The notes below the pieces were generated by a model. It was given only the letters and a program-made list of their open reading frames with translations, had not been told where the DNA came from and did no database searches. From contig NW_019775490.1 of the NCBI RefSeq assembly GCF_001039355.2, positions 124,001-188,000 of the forward strand: a stretch of 64,000 bases of DNA. Direction: 5' to 3'. A program made the translations under genes and the position numbers. Position 1 is the stretch's first letter; each line of letters opens with the position of its first letter. This document shows, piece by piece, positions 49,753 through 62,800 of this stretch. This DNA is from Lingula anatina. Lineage: Eukaryota > Brachiopoda > Lingulata > Lingulida > Lingulidae.

Positions 49753-52198
49753 CTAGTTGAAATAATTGGCAGTTGTATCCTGGGGCTCTCTCTTGATAAC
49801 ACGAATGGTATTAAAACTTCCAGAATTAGCAAATGTTTGTAAGGTTTCATATTTATTTTTCAAATTTTCCAGTTCTTTGTGAACTTTTGCATTTTCCTCT
49901 TTCAGCCTTTCCACTTGTTGTGCCAATGTCTGTCTTTCTAGTTCTAACTCGTCCTTCTGTGACATGCGTTTTTCACGACAACTAGCAGCATAGCCACGAT
50001 TTTTTAGTGTTCTCCTTCGTTGCTTAAGCTTTGTCACTTCATCTTTGGGGAGGGACTTCAGCTGACGGTTCAGTTCTCGGACGGTGAGGGTCACTAACTC
50101 ATCATCACTAATGTATTCACTTGGACCATCATCTGCCCCCTGAAAATACAAAACAACCATATAAAGGTACATTCCAAAACTCCAGAATTATTGAACTCAC
50201 ACATTACTTAACTTTTAACTCAATTATTCACATTAATATTTTCTCTCACAAATGATCAATTTTCAACCTGACAATAAAAATGAAAGTTTTGAAAAATGGG
50301 TAAAACATGCAAGTTAGACAAAGGAATGAGTTCTCATTTATCTTGTGACAATGATGACCAGGCATCCTGTCCTTGTGAATTCCTCTGACAGAAACTTTGA
50401 AACCTCCGTCAAAGTACATGTTACTTTATTTTGAAAATTTACAAACTTACAAGCAAGGTTCCAGTTTACTGTATATGATGCAGTTAAAATGCGAAATGTC
50501 CATGCACAAAAATAAACAAACAAATAATACTTATATATAAATATAAAAAACAGCCATATGTTTAAAGTCTAAATAACAAATTGCTTTTATTTACATAGTT
50601 TTCTATTTGTATAAAGCATCTATCACAATGCTTGAATAAATTATTTTGATATAAAACACACATTGCACCAGAAATATAAAGCAACAATCTTTTTGGATAA
50701 TTTTAAACATTATCCAAGGTCGCTTTCATTGAAATCTTTAAAAAAAAAATCAATAAATAAAAACTGTACAAAAAGGTTGCCAACAGTTGGGCTAACAAAT
50801 ATATTTATCACCATGGTAATGTAGGTGGGAAGTCTTGTTAATGTGGTGGCATGCACTGGAGGACTAGTCTCTACATTACGTCTAGATAAAGTTCACCAGA
50901 CTTATTCTTTGGCAGTTACAAACATTGTCTGCAAGTATCTGAAGATAGGCCACTACATGTGCATAAAGCACTCCAATGAAATACACTACAACCACTCTCA
51001 AATAATACCAGTAAATCTCACATAGGTATACCTCTGACAAAACTACATTTTTATAATTGCCATGATGATGATAAAAGTTTTTTTTTTCATTATTTACTCA
51101 AATTTCAACCTATTACACATACCAGAAAATCATCCGTTTTTGTGCTTGACCATTGTCAAAGTTTGCAATAAAAAATAGGTATCATATTTTGGGTATATAA
51201 TTACAAATGTTTTTCTTTTTTTTTTCAAGCTATAGGGACTTAATTGTTTCAACAGAAGTATTTTACACAGTTTTAACGTATATCTTTCTTTGGCATTCCA
51301 TATGCATACTAGTAGGTTTCTGATGGCCAGGGATTACATATCAGAACATACACATTAATTATTTTAAAATACAAGAAATAAAAGAACCTACTCGTCTCCC
51401 CTGCATACCCTGCATCCTCCTAAGCAGTGAAGAAAAGTCCATGATCCACTTCAAAAAATAAATTCACAACAGCAAATAACCTGGCTCTAAGCTTGTTCCT
51501 TCAGTCTTATATTAACTACTAAATCTCTCTTCTACTGCTATCTCTTGAAAAATTGGAAAGGAAACACCCACGTGTTCCTCCTCTTACAGTGCATTTCATG
51601 TCTGATGTATTTACACATTGTGATTCAGCAGTTCCTGGTGTGAGAACTGCAAATTTTGTTGTATGATTCATTCCCACTGTTTGTCTTTTCATGTTCTATT
51701 ATCTTTCAGTGATCTTTTACTGTAGGGATGCAAACAAACTGAAGACAGAATATGGGACCGAATTTTGAATGCAACACAGTAGGAATACACTCTGTCAAAG
51801 AATAATCTTTGTTGTTAATTATATATAAAAATGCTACTACAGTAATCTCTACTACTACGTACTGCTGTGTAGTTTGTATACTAGAGTTTATCCAAACGTG
51901 ATTTTAAGTGGAAATATAATTCAAAATATTTATTAGTGAATGTGTAAATAAAGTGGTTTAAGTCACAGAAGCAATCCTTCACAATGCCCCTGAGGAGACA
52001 CAATACAGGTACTGTAATATTGATACACTGCATATACCGGTTACTAGTACACATTTAAGGGCAAATAAATTAGAATTAACACCCCAAACTATAATAACTA
52101 TAATCTCTCAAGCCATAAGTGTCACATCAGCACAATGTTTCGAAATTTCGCTTACCTTCTTTGTCTTTTTGCCCATTTTTTTCATCAATCCTCTTCAC
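49753..52198 (-). CDS. Small Maf bZIP transcription factor (MafK/G/F type)
   Basis: The coding exons are 52198-52156 (ATG at 52176-52174) and 50139-49753, giving 135 residues starting MGKKTKK. The long 3' exon encodes the extended homology region ([14 protein letters not shown]), the basic region [22 protein letters not shown] with the Maf-specific NRGYAASC signature, and a leucine zipper of about five heptads. There is no N-terminal activation domain, which defines the small Mafs. They pair with CNC proteins (Nrf, p45, Bach) on Maf recognition elements or repress as homodimers. The C-terminus contains VIKREPQ, a match to the SUMO consensus. The ATG frame was chosen because the other frame of the same exon meets a stop after splicing. 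The start exon recurs at 54126-54168 and 56252-56294 as assembly copies. Confidence 0.95.
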
Positions 52199-52286
52199 CT
52201 GAAATGAACGATAATGCTGAGTCAGCAACTTTACCGTCCGAACAAAAATGCTGAGTAAGTGTATTTGAAAGTGCTGAGTCAGCGTA
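50324..52286. repeat. Small Maf 5' block, assembly copy 1
   Basis: Intron plus start exon plus Maf-element cluster, followed by an N at 52287. It is essentially identical to 52288-54250. Confidence 0.9.
52215..52284 (-). promoter_or_regulatory. Cluster of three Maf recognition elements upstream of the small Maf start exon
   Basis: TGCTGAGTCAGCA (52215-52227) is a perfect 13-bp palindromic T-MARE. TGCTGAGTAAG (52249-52259) is a half-conserved site and TGCTGAGTCAGCG (52272-52284) matches 12 of 13 positions. They lie 17-86 bases upstream of the start-codon exon, in the first intron. The cluster is preserved in the other copies: 54185-54254 and, in the divergent copy, 56311-56380. Confidence 0.85.
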
Positions 52287-52287
52287 A

Positions 52288-54414
52288 NAAAGAGTTCCCA
52301 TTTATCTTGTGACAATGATGACCAGGCATCCTGTCCTTGTGAATTCCTCTGACAGCTACAGAAACTTTGAAACCTCCGTCAAAGTACATGTTACTTTATT
52401 TTGAAAATTTACAAACTTACAAGCAAGGTTCCAGTTTACTGTATATGATGCAGTTAAAATGCGAAATGTCCATGCACAAAAATAAACAAACAAATAATAC
52501 TTATATATAAATATAAAAAACAGCCATATGTTTAAAGTCTAAATAACAAATTGCTTTTATTTACATAGTTTTCTATTTGTATAAAGCATCTATCACAATG
52601 CTTGAATAAATTATTTTGATATAAAACACACATTGCACCAGAAATATAAAGCAACAATCTTTTTGGATAATTTTAAACATTATCCAAGGTCGCTTTCATT
52701 GAAATCTTTAAAAAAAAAATCAATAAATAAAAACTGTACAAAAAGGTTGCCAACAGTTGGGCTAACAAATATATTTATCACCATGGTAATGTAGGTGGGA
52801 AGTCTTGTTAATGTGGTGGCATGCACTGGAGGACTAGTCTCTACATTACGTCTAGATAAAGTTCACCAGACTTATTCTTTGGCAGTTACAAACATTGTCT
52901 GCAAGTATCTGAAGATAGGCCACTACATGTGCATAAAGCACTCCAATGAAATACACTACAACCACTCTCAAATAATACCAGTAAATCTCACATAGGTATA
53001 CCTCTGACAAAACTACATTTTTATAATTGCCATGATGATGATAAAAGTTTTTTTTTTCATTATTTACTCAAATTTCAACCTATTACACATACCAGAAAAT
53101 CATCCGTTTTTGTGCTTGACCATTGTCAAAGTTTGCAATAAAAAATAGGTATCATATTTTGGGTATATAATTACAAATGTTTTTCTTTTTTTTTTCAAGC
53201 TATAGGGACTTAATTGTTTCAACAGAAGTATTTTACACAGTTTTAACGTATATCTTTCTTTGGCATTCCATATGCATACTAGTAGGTTTCTGATGGCCAG
53301 GGATTACATATCAGAACATACACATTAATTATTTTAAAATACAAGAAATAAAAGAACCTACTCGTCTCCCCTGCATACCCTGCATCCTCCTAAGCAGTGA
53401 AGAAAAGTCCATGATCCACTTCAAAAAATAAATTCACAACAGCAAATAACCTGGCTCTAAGCTTGTTCCTTCAGTCTTATATTAACTACTAAATCTCTCT
53501 TCTACTGCTCTCTCTTGAAAAATTGGAAAGGAAACACCCACGTGTTCCTCCTCTTACAGTGCATTTCATGTCTGATGTATTTACACATTGTGATTCAGCA
53601 GTTCCTGGTGTGAGAACTGCAAATTTTGTTGTATGATTCATTCCCACTGTTTGTCTTTTCATGTTCTATTATCTTTCAGTGATCTTTTACTGTAGGGATG
53701 CAAACAAACTGAAGACAGAATATGGGACCGAATTTTGAATGCAACACAGTAGGAATACACTCTGTCAAAGAATAATCTTTGTTGTTAATTATATATAAAA
53801 ATGCTACTACAGTAATCTCTACTACTACGTACTGCTGTGTAGTTTGTATACTAGAGTTTATCCAAACGTGATTTTAAGTGGAAATATAATTCAAAATATT
53901 TATTAGTGAATGTGTAAATAAAGTGGTTTAAGTCACAGAAGCAATCCTTCACAATGCCCCTGAGGAGACACAATACAGGTACTGTAATATTGATACACTG
54001 CATATACCGGTTACTAGTACACATTTAAGGGCAAATAAATTAGAATTAACACCCCAAACTATAATAACTATAATCTCTCAAGCCATAAGTGTCACATCAG
54101 CACAATGTTTCGAAATTTCGCTTACCTTCTTTGTCTTTTTGCCCATTTTTTTCATCAATCCTCTTCACCTGAAATGAACGATAATGCTGAGTCAGCAACT
54201 TTACCGTCCGAACAAAAATGCTGAGTAAGTGTATTTGAAAGTGCTGAGTCAGCGTAAAACGTAAACAAATTGTACTTTAAATTTAACTTCAACAACAACA
54301 TTGATGTCTAATATTTAGTAGAAATAGTAACATATAATAAACGAAAATGCTAAGTTCGTTTTGAGTTCGAAATCTTATGCGATGGCTAGTCAAGTCTTAC
54401 CTCAGTTGACCTCT
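52288..54414. repeat. Small Maf 5' block, assembly copy 2
   Basis: It starts at the same point as copy 1 and extends further 5', reaching a likely non-coding exon edge (GTAAGAC donor on the minus strand, about 54403) before the N at 54415. It contains the start exon at 54126-54168. Confidence 0.9.
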
Positions 54415-54415
54415 N

Positions 54416-56541
54416 AATGAGTTCTCATTTATCTTGTGACAATGATGACCAGGCATCCTGTCCTTGTGAATTCCTCTGACAGAAACTTTGAAACCTCCGT
54501 CAAAGTACATGTTACTTTATTTTGAAAATTTACAAACTTACAAGCAAGGTTCCAGTTTACTGTATATGATGCAGTTAAAATGCGAAATGTCCATGCACAA
54601 AAATAAACAAACAAATAATACTTATATATAAATATAAAAAACAGCCATATGTTTAAAGTCTAAATAACAAATTGCTTTTATTTACATAGTTTTCTATTTG
54701 TATAAAGCATCTATCACAATGCTTGAATAAATTATTTTGATATAAAACACACATTGCACCAGAAATATAAAGCAACAATCTTTTTCGATAATTTTAAACA
54801 TTATCCAAGGTCGCTTTCATTGAAATCTTAAAAAAAAAAAAAATCAATAAATAAAAACTGTACAAAAAGGTTGCCAACAGTTGGGCTAACAAATATATTT
54901 ATCACCATGGTAATGTAGGTGGGAAGTCTTGTTGATGTGGTGGCATGCACTGGAGGACTAGTCTACATTAGGTCTAGATAAAGTTCACCAGACTTATTCT
55001 TTGGCAGTTACAAACATTGTCTGCAAGTATCTGAAGTTAGGCCACTACATGTGCATAAAGCACTCCAATGAAATACACTACAACCACTCTCAAATAATAC
55101 CAGTAAATCTCACATAGGTATACCTCTGACAAAACTACATTTTTATAATTGCCATGATGATGATAAAAGTTTTTTTTTTCATTATTTACTCAAATTTCAA
55201 CCTATTACACATACCAGAAAATCATCCGTTTTTGTGCTTGACCATTGTCAAAGTTTGCAATAAAAAATAGGTATCATATTTTGGGTATATAATTATGTTT
55301 TTCTTTTTTTTTCAAGCTATAGGGACTTAATTGTTTCAACAGAAGTATTTTACGCAGTTTTAACGTATATCTTTCTTTGGCATTCCATGCATACTAGTAG
55401 GTTTCTGATGGCCAGGGATTATATATCAGAACATAACACATCAATTATTTTAAAATACAAGAAATAAAAGAACCTACTCGTCTCCCCTGCATACCCTGCA
55501 TCCTCCTAAGCAGTGAAGAAAAGTCCATGATCCACTTTAAAAAATAAATTCACAACAGCAAATAACCTGGCTCTAAGCTTGTTCCTTCAGTCTTATATTA
55601 ACTACTAAATCTCTCTTCTACTGCTATCTCTTGAAAAATTGGAAAGGAAACACCCACGTGTTCCTCCTCTTACAGTGCATTTCATGTCTGATGTATTTAC
55701 ACATTGTGATTCAGCAGTTCCTGGTGTGAGAACTGCAAATTTTGTTGTATGATTCATTCCCACTGTTTGTCTTTTCATGTTCTATTATCTTTCAGTGATC
55801 TTTTACCGTAGGGATGCAAACAAACTGAAGACAGAATATGGGACCGAATTTTGAATGCAACAGTAGGACTACACTCTGTCAAAGAATAATCTATGTTGTT
55901 AATTACATATAAAAATGCTACTTCAGTAATCTCTACTACAGTACTACGTACTGCTGTGTAGTTTGTATACTAGAGTTTATCCAAACGTGATTTTAAGTGG
56001 AAATATAATTCAAAATATTTATTAGTGAATGTGTAAATAAAGTGGTTTAAGTCACAGAAGCAATCCTTCACAATGCCCCTGTGGAGACACAATACAGGTA
56101 CTGTAATATTGATACACTGCATATACCGGTCACTAGTACTCAGTACACATTTAAGGACAAATAAATTATAATTAACACCCCAAACTATAATAACTATAAT
56201 CTCTCAAGCCATTAGTGTCACATCAGCACAATGTTTCGAAATTTCGCTTACCTTCCTTGTCTTTTTGCCCATTTTTTTCATCAATCCTCTTCACCTGAAA
56301 TGAACGATAATGCTGAGTCAGCAACTTTACCGTCCGAACAAAAATGCTGAGTAAGTGTATTTGAAAGTGCTGAGTCAGCGTAAAACGTAAACAAATTGTA
56401 CTTTAAATTTAACTTCAACAACAACATTGACGTCTAATACTTAGTAGAAATAGTAACATATAATAAACGAAAATGCTAAATTCGTTTTGAGTTCGAAATC
56501 TTATGCGATGGCTAGTCAAGTCTTACCTCAGTTGACCTCTT
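54416..56541. repeat. Small Maf 5' block, assembly copy 3 (divergent)
   Basis: The same span as copy 2 but with many substitutions and indels, and a Lys-to-Arg change in the start exon (56252-56294, MGKKTRK). It is probably the second haplotype, ending at the N at 56542. Confidence 0.88.
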
Positions 56542-56542
56542 N

Positions 56543-57593
56543 TTCGGGTGCACTGATTGAGTGTGAACTTCGAGTGTCTCCAAATTCAGCTGCATCCTCT
56601 CATTTTAAAGTTTCCGGCAGCCCATTCATTTCTGACACATCGTTTGTCATCTGTTCATAGAGAAATACATATTCCACGATATCACGGAAATTGTACGCAG
56701 ACCAAAAATTTGAAAGAGACTTTTGATCTCAACACCACTACTGTAATTCAGGGCAGCACTTTTGCCTCGTGTATCTAGTAAAAAAAAAAAAAAAAAAAAA
56801 AGTCCGGAAAATCCCATTGAGTAGCACATGATTCTAAAAACAATGGTGTGGTTAACTTTAAATGTCTTTTATATTGTGGTTTCTCTTAAGTGTCAAGCCC
56901 GTAGCCAGAAATTGCAAAAGGGTTTTTTTTTTAATTGGACCTTTTTTCATGAAACCTTAAACTTGGATCAAATTTACCCCGAATGGACCTTTTCCCAGCT
57001 AAAAAAGGAGGGGTTCTTATGCGAAATTATATAACCTTGTCACAAGTTGTCAGCTATCTCGTGTGTACTAACTGCAAATAATGTCGTCAGAGGGCGAGTC
57101 AGGCATGAGAAGAAGTAGTCTGTTGGTCGCATCGCCAGACAGTAGCCAGAGTATAGCGCCCTCTTTTGAGAGAAAGTGTCACTAAAAGGACTTCTTAGAT
57201 TAGCCCATAGAAGTATTAATTAGCCGTCTTTTTTATGTGCAGGAAGGTGGAGATAAGGTAAACATACTGTATGTAGGCCTAAAGGCAATATTCCATCATG
57301 ATACTCTAATTGTGGTCTAATTTCTTTCCATTTCCAACTTTACCAAGCAGTCACATTAAATTATCTTTCTCAAAAACAAACAAACAAACAAAAAAAAAAA
57401 CGAAAATACGAAAGATAACAGCTAGATCTAAAGTTCATTGTCAACAGACAGAAAAAAATATTTGAAAAAAGGGAAGAAATCTTTGTGGTTGTCGAAACCA
57501 CATACGTAGGACAACGGGTCAACATGCTACTTTGCCGTGAAGGCAAGGTCAAGGTCAGTGGTCATATGGTACAAACACAGGAAGAGCAAAAAG
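56543..57593. other. Region between small Maf and DDHD1
   Basis: The sequence after the N at 56542 has no recognised gene. 56780-56801 is an A run, and 56890-57020 looks like a degraded repeat (CCCGTAGCCAG...). A short hairpin pair AGAGGGCG/CGCCCTCT at about 57090-57176 suggests a small MITE. The DDHD1 5' UTR and promoter should lie just before 57594. Confidence 0.45.
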
Positions 57594-59858
57594 ATGGAAT
57601 ACTCGTCTGTCGGCGACGAAAGGTCCGACCCACTATATCAGTCAGAAGGGCCGCCGCCATACGAGGAAGAGCTTCCCAGCCACACATCTCCCGAAAAGCT
57701 GGAGACACGTTCGATTTCAGGAACTCGGATTTCAAATGCTTCCAAAACAATTCGCATCAAGAAATATCTGTGTCCACAGAGAACAATCGTCACTGATCTG
57801 GATCCCGGGGAGGTCAGGTGGTTTTATAGGGAAAAGGGTGATAAGAAATGGACGCCTTTCACTGGCTACGACTCTCTGCGGATTGAATATAAATACCGTG
57901 CCTTGCTTGACAATCTTCATAAACCAAAGAGGAAAGTGACTGAAGACGGGATCAATGTAGATCTGATATCTGTACGAGGAGCTTTGTATGAGGTGGATGT
58001 GGCGAGCAAGGAATGCTATCCTATTTACTGGACAGGTACAGGTCTTTTTTTTAGTGTTTATGGTGTACCGGTAGATGCTTAAAAGTGTATTGTTGTTATC
58101 ATTATTTGTGTGTGTGTGTGGGGGGGGGGGGGGTTAGGAAGTCTATAAATAATGTATTATATAATTTTTTCTTATTCTTTTGACCTCCACAAGAAAAAAA
58201 AAAAAAAAAAACTAGATCTTCCAGTGGAATCAACCTGACATACAGTTCTCAGTTGTTTTTTTAAACAGTAATTCTAGGATATATTAATGCAGATATGGTG
58301 CACATTTCTGTGGCCTTTTAATTTGCCATATCATGAAATATTGACATAATACCAACTCCTTATTTCCCATGGGGACTTATGTTATTTCTCAACACCTGGG
58401 TCGGTTCCTGCAGCCAGTTGGGCCAAAACATTATGTATGAATGACATCACATGCAAATCAGTAATAAAGAGTTGGTGTGGGGGGAGGGGGGGGGGGGGTG
58501 GACACAATTACTAAAAGAAACTATCTTGTTATCAGGTGAACCTGCAGAGATCCTGAGGGGTACCTGGTTCCATGAGAGTTCCTGGCAGCCATTAGAGGAA
58601 GGGTATGCTGACCAGATAGAGACAGAGCACCTGGCTAAATTCAAGTCACAGAGTTTGGCTCAGAGTTCATTCTATAATCCAAAAGGAGAAAAAATGGGTA
58701 AGATTCCAGTCTGCTATCATCAATTTTTTCAGTCTAATGTATTAACCAACAACAATAATTTTTATTAGTATTTCCAACATAATACTGTTTCTTATTTATT
58801 TTCAGTATGAATCGTGGTTGTAAAAGGTCATTTATTAGAGTATAGGCAAATTATTGGCAGGAAAAAGTCCAGAACATAGAATCATTTGTGATATAATAGA
58901 AATCAATCACAGTAGCTTAAAAAGAGGTTGTCAACACTGCATGATATCATATGAGACTAGAAAATATGCATAAATGCATGTTAGGTAGGGGTTAACTTTT
59001 CAGGGAAACTCCTTGGGCTGGAAATGTTGTTTTAAAAATATATACAAAAGCTATACATGCAAAACATGGCAATTTTGTACTGTTGTGCATTTACAATCAG
59101 AAAACAGCTAAACAACCATAAAAGAAAACAACTAAAAAATATCCCTGGATATATCTTGTTCAGTTCTGCACGGAGCTTGTTAGTGTGCCTCTATTTCTGA
59201 CCACATACTCCTGATCCTATGAAAGCTTGCTTATTTTACACTAAGTCAGGAGAATTTTGGCTATCTTGAGTGATACCTGGAGTGCAACATTCATTCTTCC
59301 CCTCAACTATACAACAAACATCTGCTACCCTGCTGCAAGTAGTATGCAACTGTATATCTCTATGAAAGACCTGTCTTTGTAAGATGAAACATATTGATCA
59401 TTCTCCCTGCCTTTGCTGGCACTTTACCTGTAAACAGAAATAAATGATATTTGTATTACCAAGACTGTCTCAAGTGGTCAGTGTAATGAAATATCAATAA
59501 AAATTGTATAAAGTAATTGTTCTGCTAATACCCAAGCATTACAATCAATAAATTTGTATTATATTATAAGCTATCGCCTAAAGTAAGACGAAAATGGGTC
59601 ATACCTATGAGCCATACTTTATAAGTGAAAATTGTAAACCTGCTATACACCGACTTTTGCCATGTGTGCAAATCTTTGATTCAATTAAATAGGTTATTTC
59701 TCCTTTGGGTTATTTCAACTAAACGGGTTATTTCTCCTACACTACAGAAAACAGAAGCTGAAAGCCATAGGACAGATTACATAATGTCCTAGTAATGCTA
59801 GCTCTTAGTGACTAATATTGATAATGATGATAAGTTAATAAATGAATGAATGAACAAA

Positions 59859-59897
<39 letters not shown>

Positions 59898-62800
59898 AAT
59901 TGACATTTTTCTGGCTTCTTCCACAATTTTCATTTCTTACCGATTCTCACTTTTGATTTTCAATAACTGATGAATATACATTTTAACCTCTTTTTTTTTT
60001 CAACACTTGGATTAAGCAGAGTAAACTGTTCAGTTTACATGCATTCTTTCTGTTTTCAATTTGTACAGAATCATTAGTTACATCTTTAGAAAAAAATAAC
60101 TTGCCTTTGGGACTTAACCTTTGGTTATCTAAAGATAAACTAGAGAACTCCATAGTCTATCTGTTCAATAATGTGCAGACATTTAGGGCACATCTGCTGT
60201 GCTGCCAGAATTGACTTCTAAGTATTATCAAGCAGTATTTTGTAATAAAAGGTTCATTCAGAGAATAATTCATAACCGTATAAAAATGTTTTAATTTATA
60301 CATTATCAAGATCAAGAAGTATTATGTAAATGTCAAAGCAACAGATAATGGAGCCCTGTAAATAACAAATGTTAATTCTCCAGGGCACATGCAAATATAC
60401 CAACGTTCCTTTCCATTTAGGGTCTTTATTACTTATTGGCTATAAACCTGATTACCAACTGTACATGTTCCATTCACACTAATATTGATTTTCTGTGAAC
60501 TGACTTTTTGATTGCTTGTTGCAACCTTTAGTTATCATAAAACATGTAGATTGATTGACTGCTTGCTGCAGACCAAGGAAGATTATGTGAAGTAGAAATA
60601 GATGGTGTCTCAGCAGATATTTCATTTGGTTTTGAATTTTTAATAAATTAGTTTTAAGAACTTCACTTATGTTGCAATGTCTATATCATTTTGTATCAGT
60701 TTTTTTTTTAATTGAACATGTATATTCCTCAATAATGACCGGACTGGATATGACCTTAATCTGTCCAAATTAATAAACCAAACAAAGGTTGTAAATTTGT
60801 AAAATCAATATTTTTCACTTTGTTGTATTATCTTTTGATTTGCAGTTGTCCACAACATCAAGTTTAAAGAGTTCCATATGGACTGGTACAGCCCCCTGGA
60901 GGTGTACCTCTACAGTGAGGCCACATCTTCACGATTCTACAGATCTGTCAGAGAGAAACTGGGCATGCAAAAAAGTAAGTAAGCAAGGCTGCCTGTGGGT
61001 GAAAACTGGGATCATAACCGTGGAGGATTTAGAGGGGGGGTCAGGGTGTCCTAACCCCCCCCCCCCCTTGGGTTCCTGGGAAAAAAATTACACTGATGTT
61101 CTCCATTTGAAAACTGTTCCAAATGGCACCATTTGCCCTCCAAAACACCATTATATTTTGGAGTTATTCAGCAGGCCCTGATCCCCACCACAAGGGGGCC
61201 GAGGGTTGGCTTCGTATCAGAGACCTGTCATTCCTAGAAAATTGGACACCCCCCTTCAAATAATTCTGGATCCCCCTGCAAAAATTTCCTGGTTCCTGGT
61301 TTGATTTGTGGTTGTATGAGTATAGAGGTAATTACAAAAATATCAAAAATATGTTTTTGCTTTTCAGTTGGTTCCAAACTCCATCGTGGCTATTTTGATG
61401 AAGCTGAAGGGACAGACAAGCCTCCAGACATAACTCACTTAGTGTTTGTCATCCATGGAATAGGACAGAAGATGGACACAGGGAGCATTGTGAAGTGTTG
61501 TGCAGAGTGAGTAGGCCAGTTTACTGTACAGACATTCTGAAATTGTTGGTCTTTTTTGTCATGACTGATAAAAGTTTCAAGTACAGTTAGAAAATAATGT
61601 GTTTAGTAGAATAGTTTAGTTTAATAGTGTGTTTAGTACTGTATAACAAAACTGGACCCATTTTCATTGACACAAAAAGTGCTATCCTATGGATAGCAAC
61701 AATTTCTAACCACTGAATAAGAAAGAAAATAAGTATCTAGCATTTGGGGAACATTATTTACCCACATGATAGCTGCCCAAAGGATAAGAATTTTATCCAG
61801 TCTTAAAAATCCAGAATTTATGAAACTGGGCAATAGTGGTAAATGAGGTCTTTTACACCAAACCAAATTAAAACTGAACTTGTAAAAATTTATGCTTGTT
61901 TTATTACTTTAGATTATATATATTTATGTTCATTGCCTTTTCATTAAATTTATGCAGTGTAGTGAGCCTATATGTTGCAGATGTAACACATTTTTGCACA
62001 TGTCATGTGCTAAATTGCACACTTAGTAATTTATAAAGCCCTGATGAAATTGCTGCTAGATTTTATGAAAGTTGTTTGACTTGGAGTGCACACTAAATAA
62101 TTTATAAAGCCCTGATGAAATTGCTGCTAGATTTTATGACAGTTGTGCTTCATTGCTTTCTATGAATCAAGCCTAACATATAAATTGATTTCAACTCTGT
62201 CTGGGTGTCACCTGGCATAAGTGCAATATTGAAGTACATAAAATGTTTAGTGTAGAAAGTAAAGAGATGCAACTGTCACCTAGATAATTTGATGCTATGG
62301 TCATACTTTACATACTTTACACCTTACTTGTCAAATATATCATGAAGCTTGCAGCATTTTTGTCGAAGCACATTTTCAATTGATATCTTGTCTTCTAGAT
62401 TGAGAGAAGTTGCTGGTAAATTGAAAACCAGATGGTTCCCTCATATTGAGGAAGACAGGCAACAGAGAGCAGAGTTTTTGCCAGTGGAATGGAGATCTTC
62501 ACTGAAGTTAGATGGAGGTGAGCATTAAACTAACTGAATGTTCAGAACCAGTGCAACCCTCCATATGTTTTCCTTTTATTTTTCTCAAATTGTTTGAATC
62601 AGACTTTTTTGATTCTGACGTTTAAAGATTGATATTTTTATTTGTAGATTCACAGATACATTACATGGTTTAATAGAGAAGCTCTGTTTGTGTTGGTGGT
62701 GAGTGTTGTTGAGATTGGCTATGCCTCTCTTAATCTCTTAACTTTTCTCTTTCTTGTAGATATAGTGGAGTCGATCACTCCTCACAAAATCAAAGGATTG

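Noticed and set aside
50825..51025. 66-residue frame identical at 50825 and 52795
   Set aside because: Identity comes from the duplicated contig; it lies in the small Maf intron and is altered in the third copy.
57081..57185. Short ATG frame MSSEGESGMRRSS... as a micro-gene or DDHD1 first exon
   Set aside because: No splice donor or conservation evidence, and the AGAGGGCG/CGCCCTCT pair suggests a repeat.
62041..62060. CTGATGA in the 71-bp DDHD1 duplication as a box C
   Set aside because: No D box in either unit; simple tandem duplication explains it.
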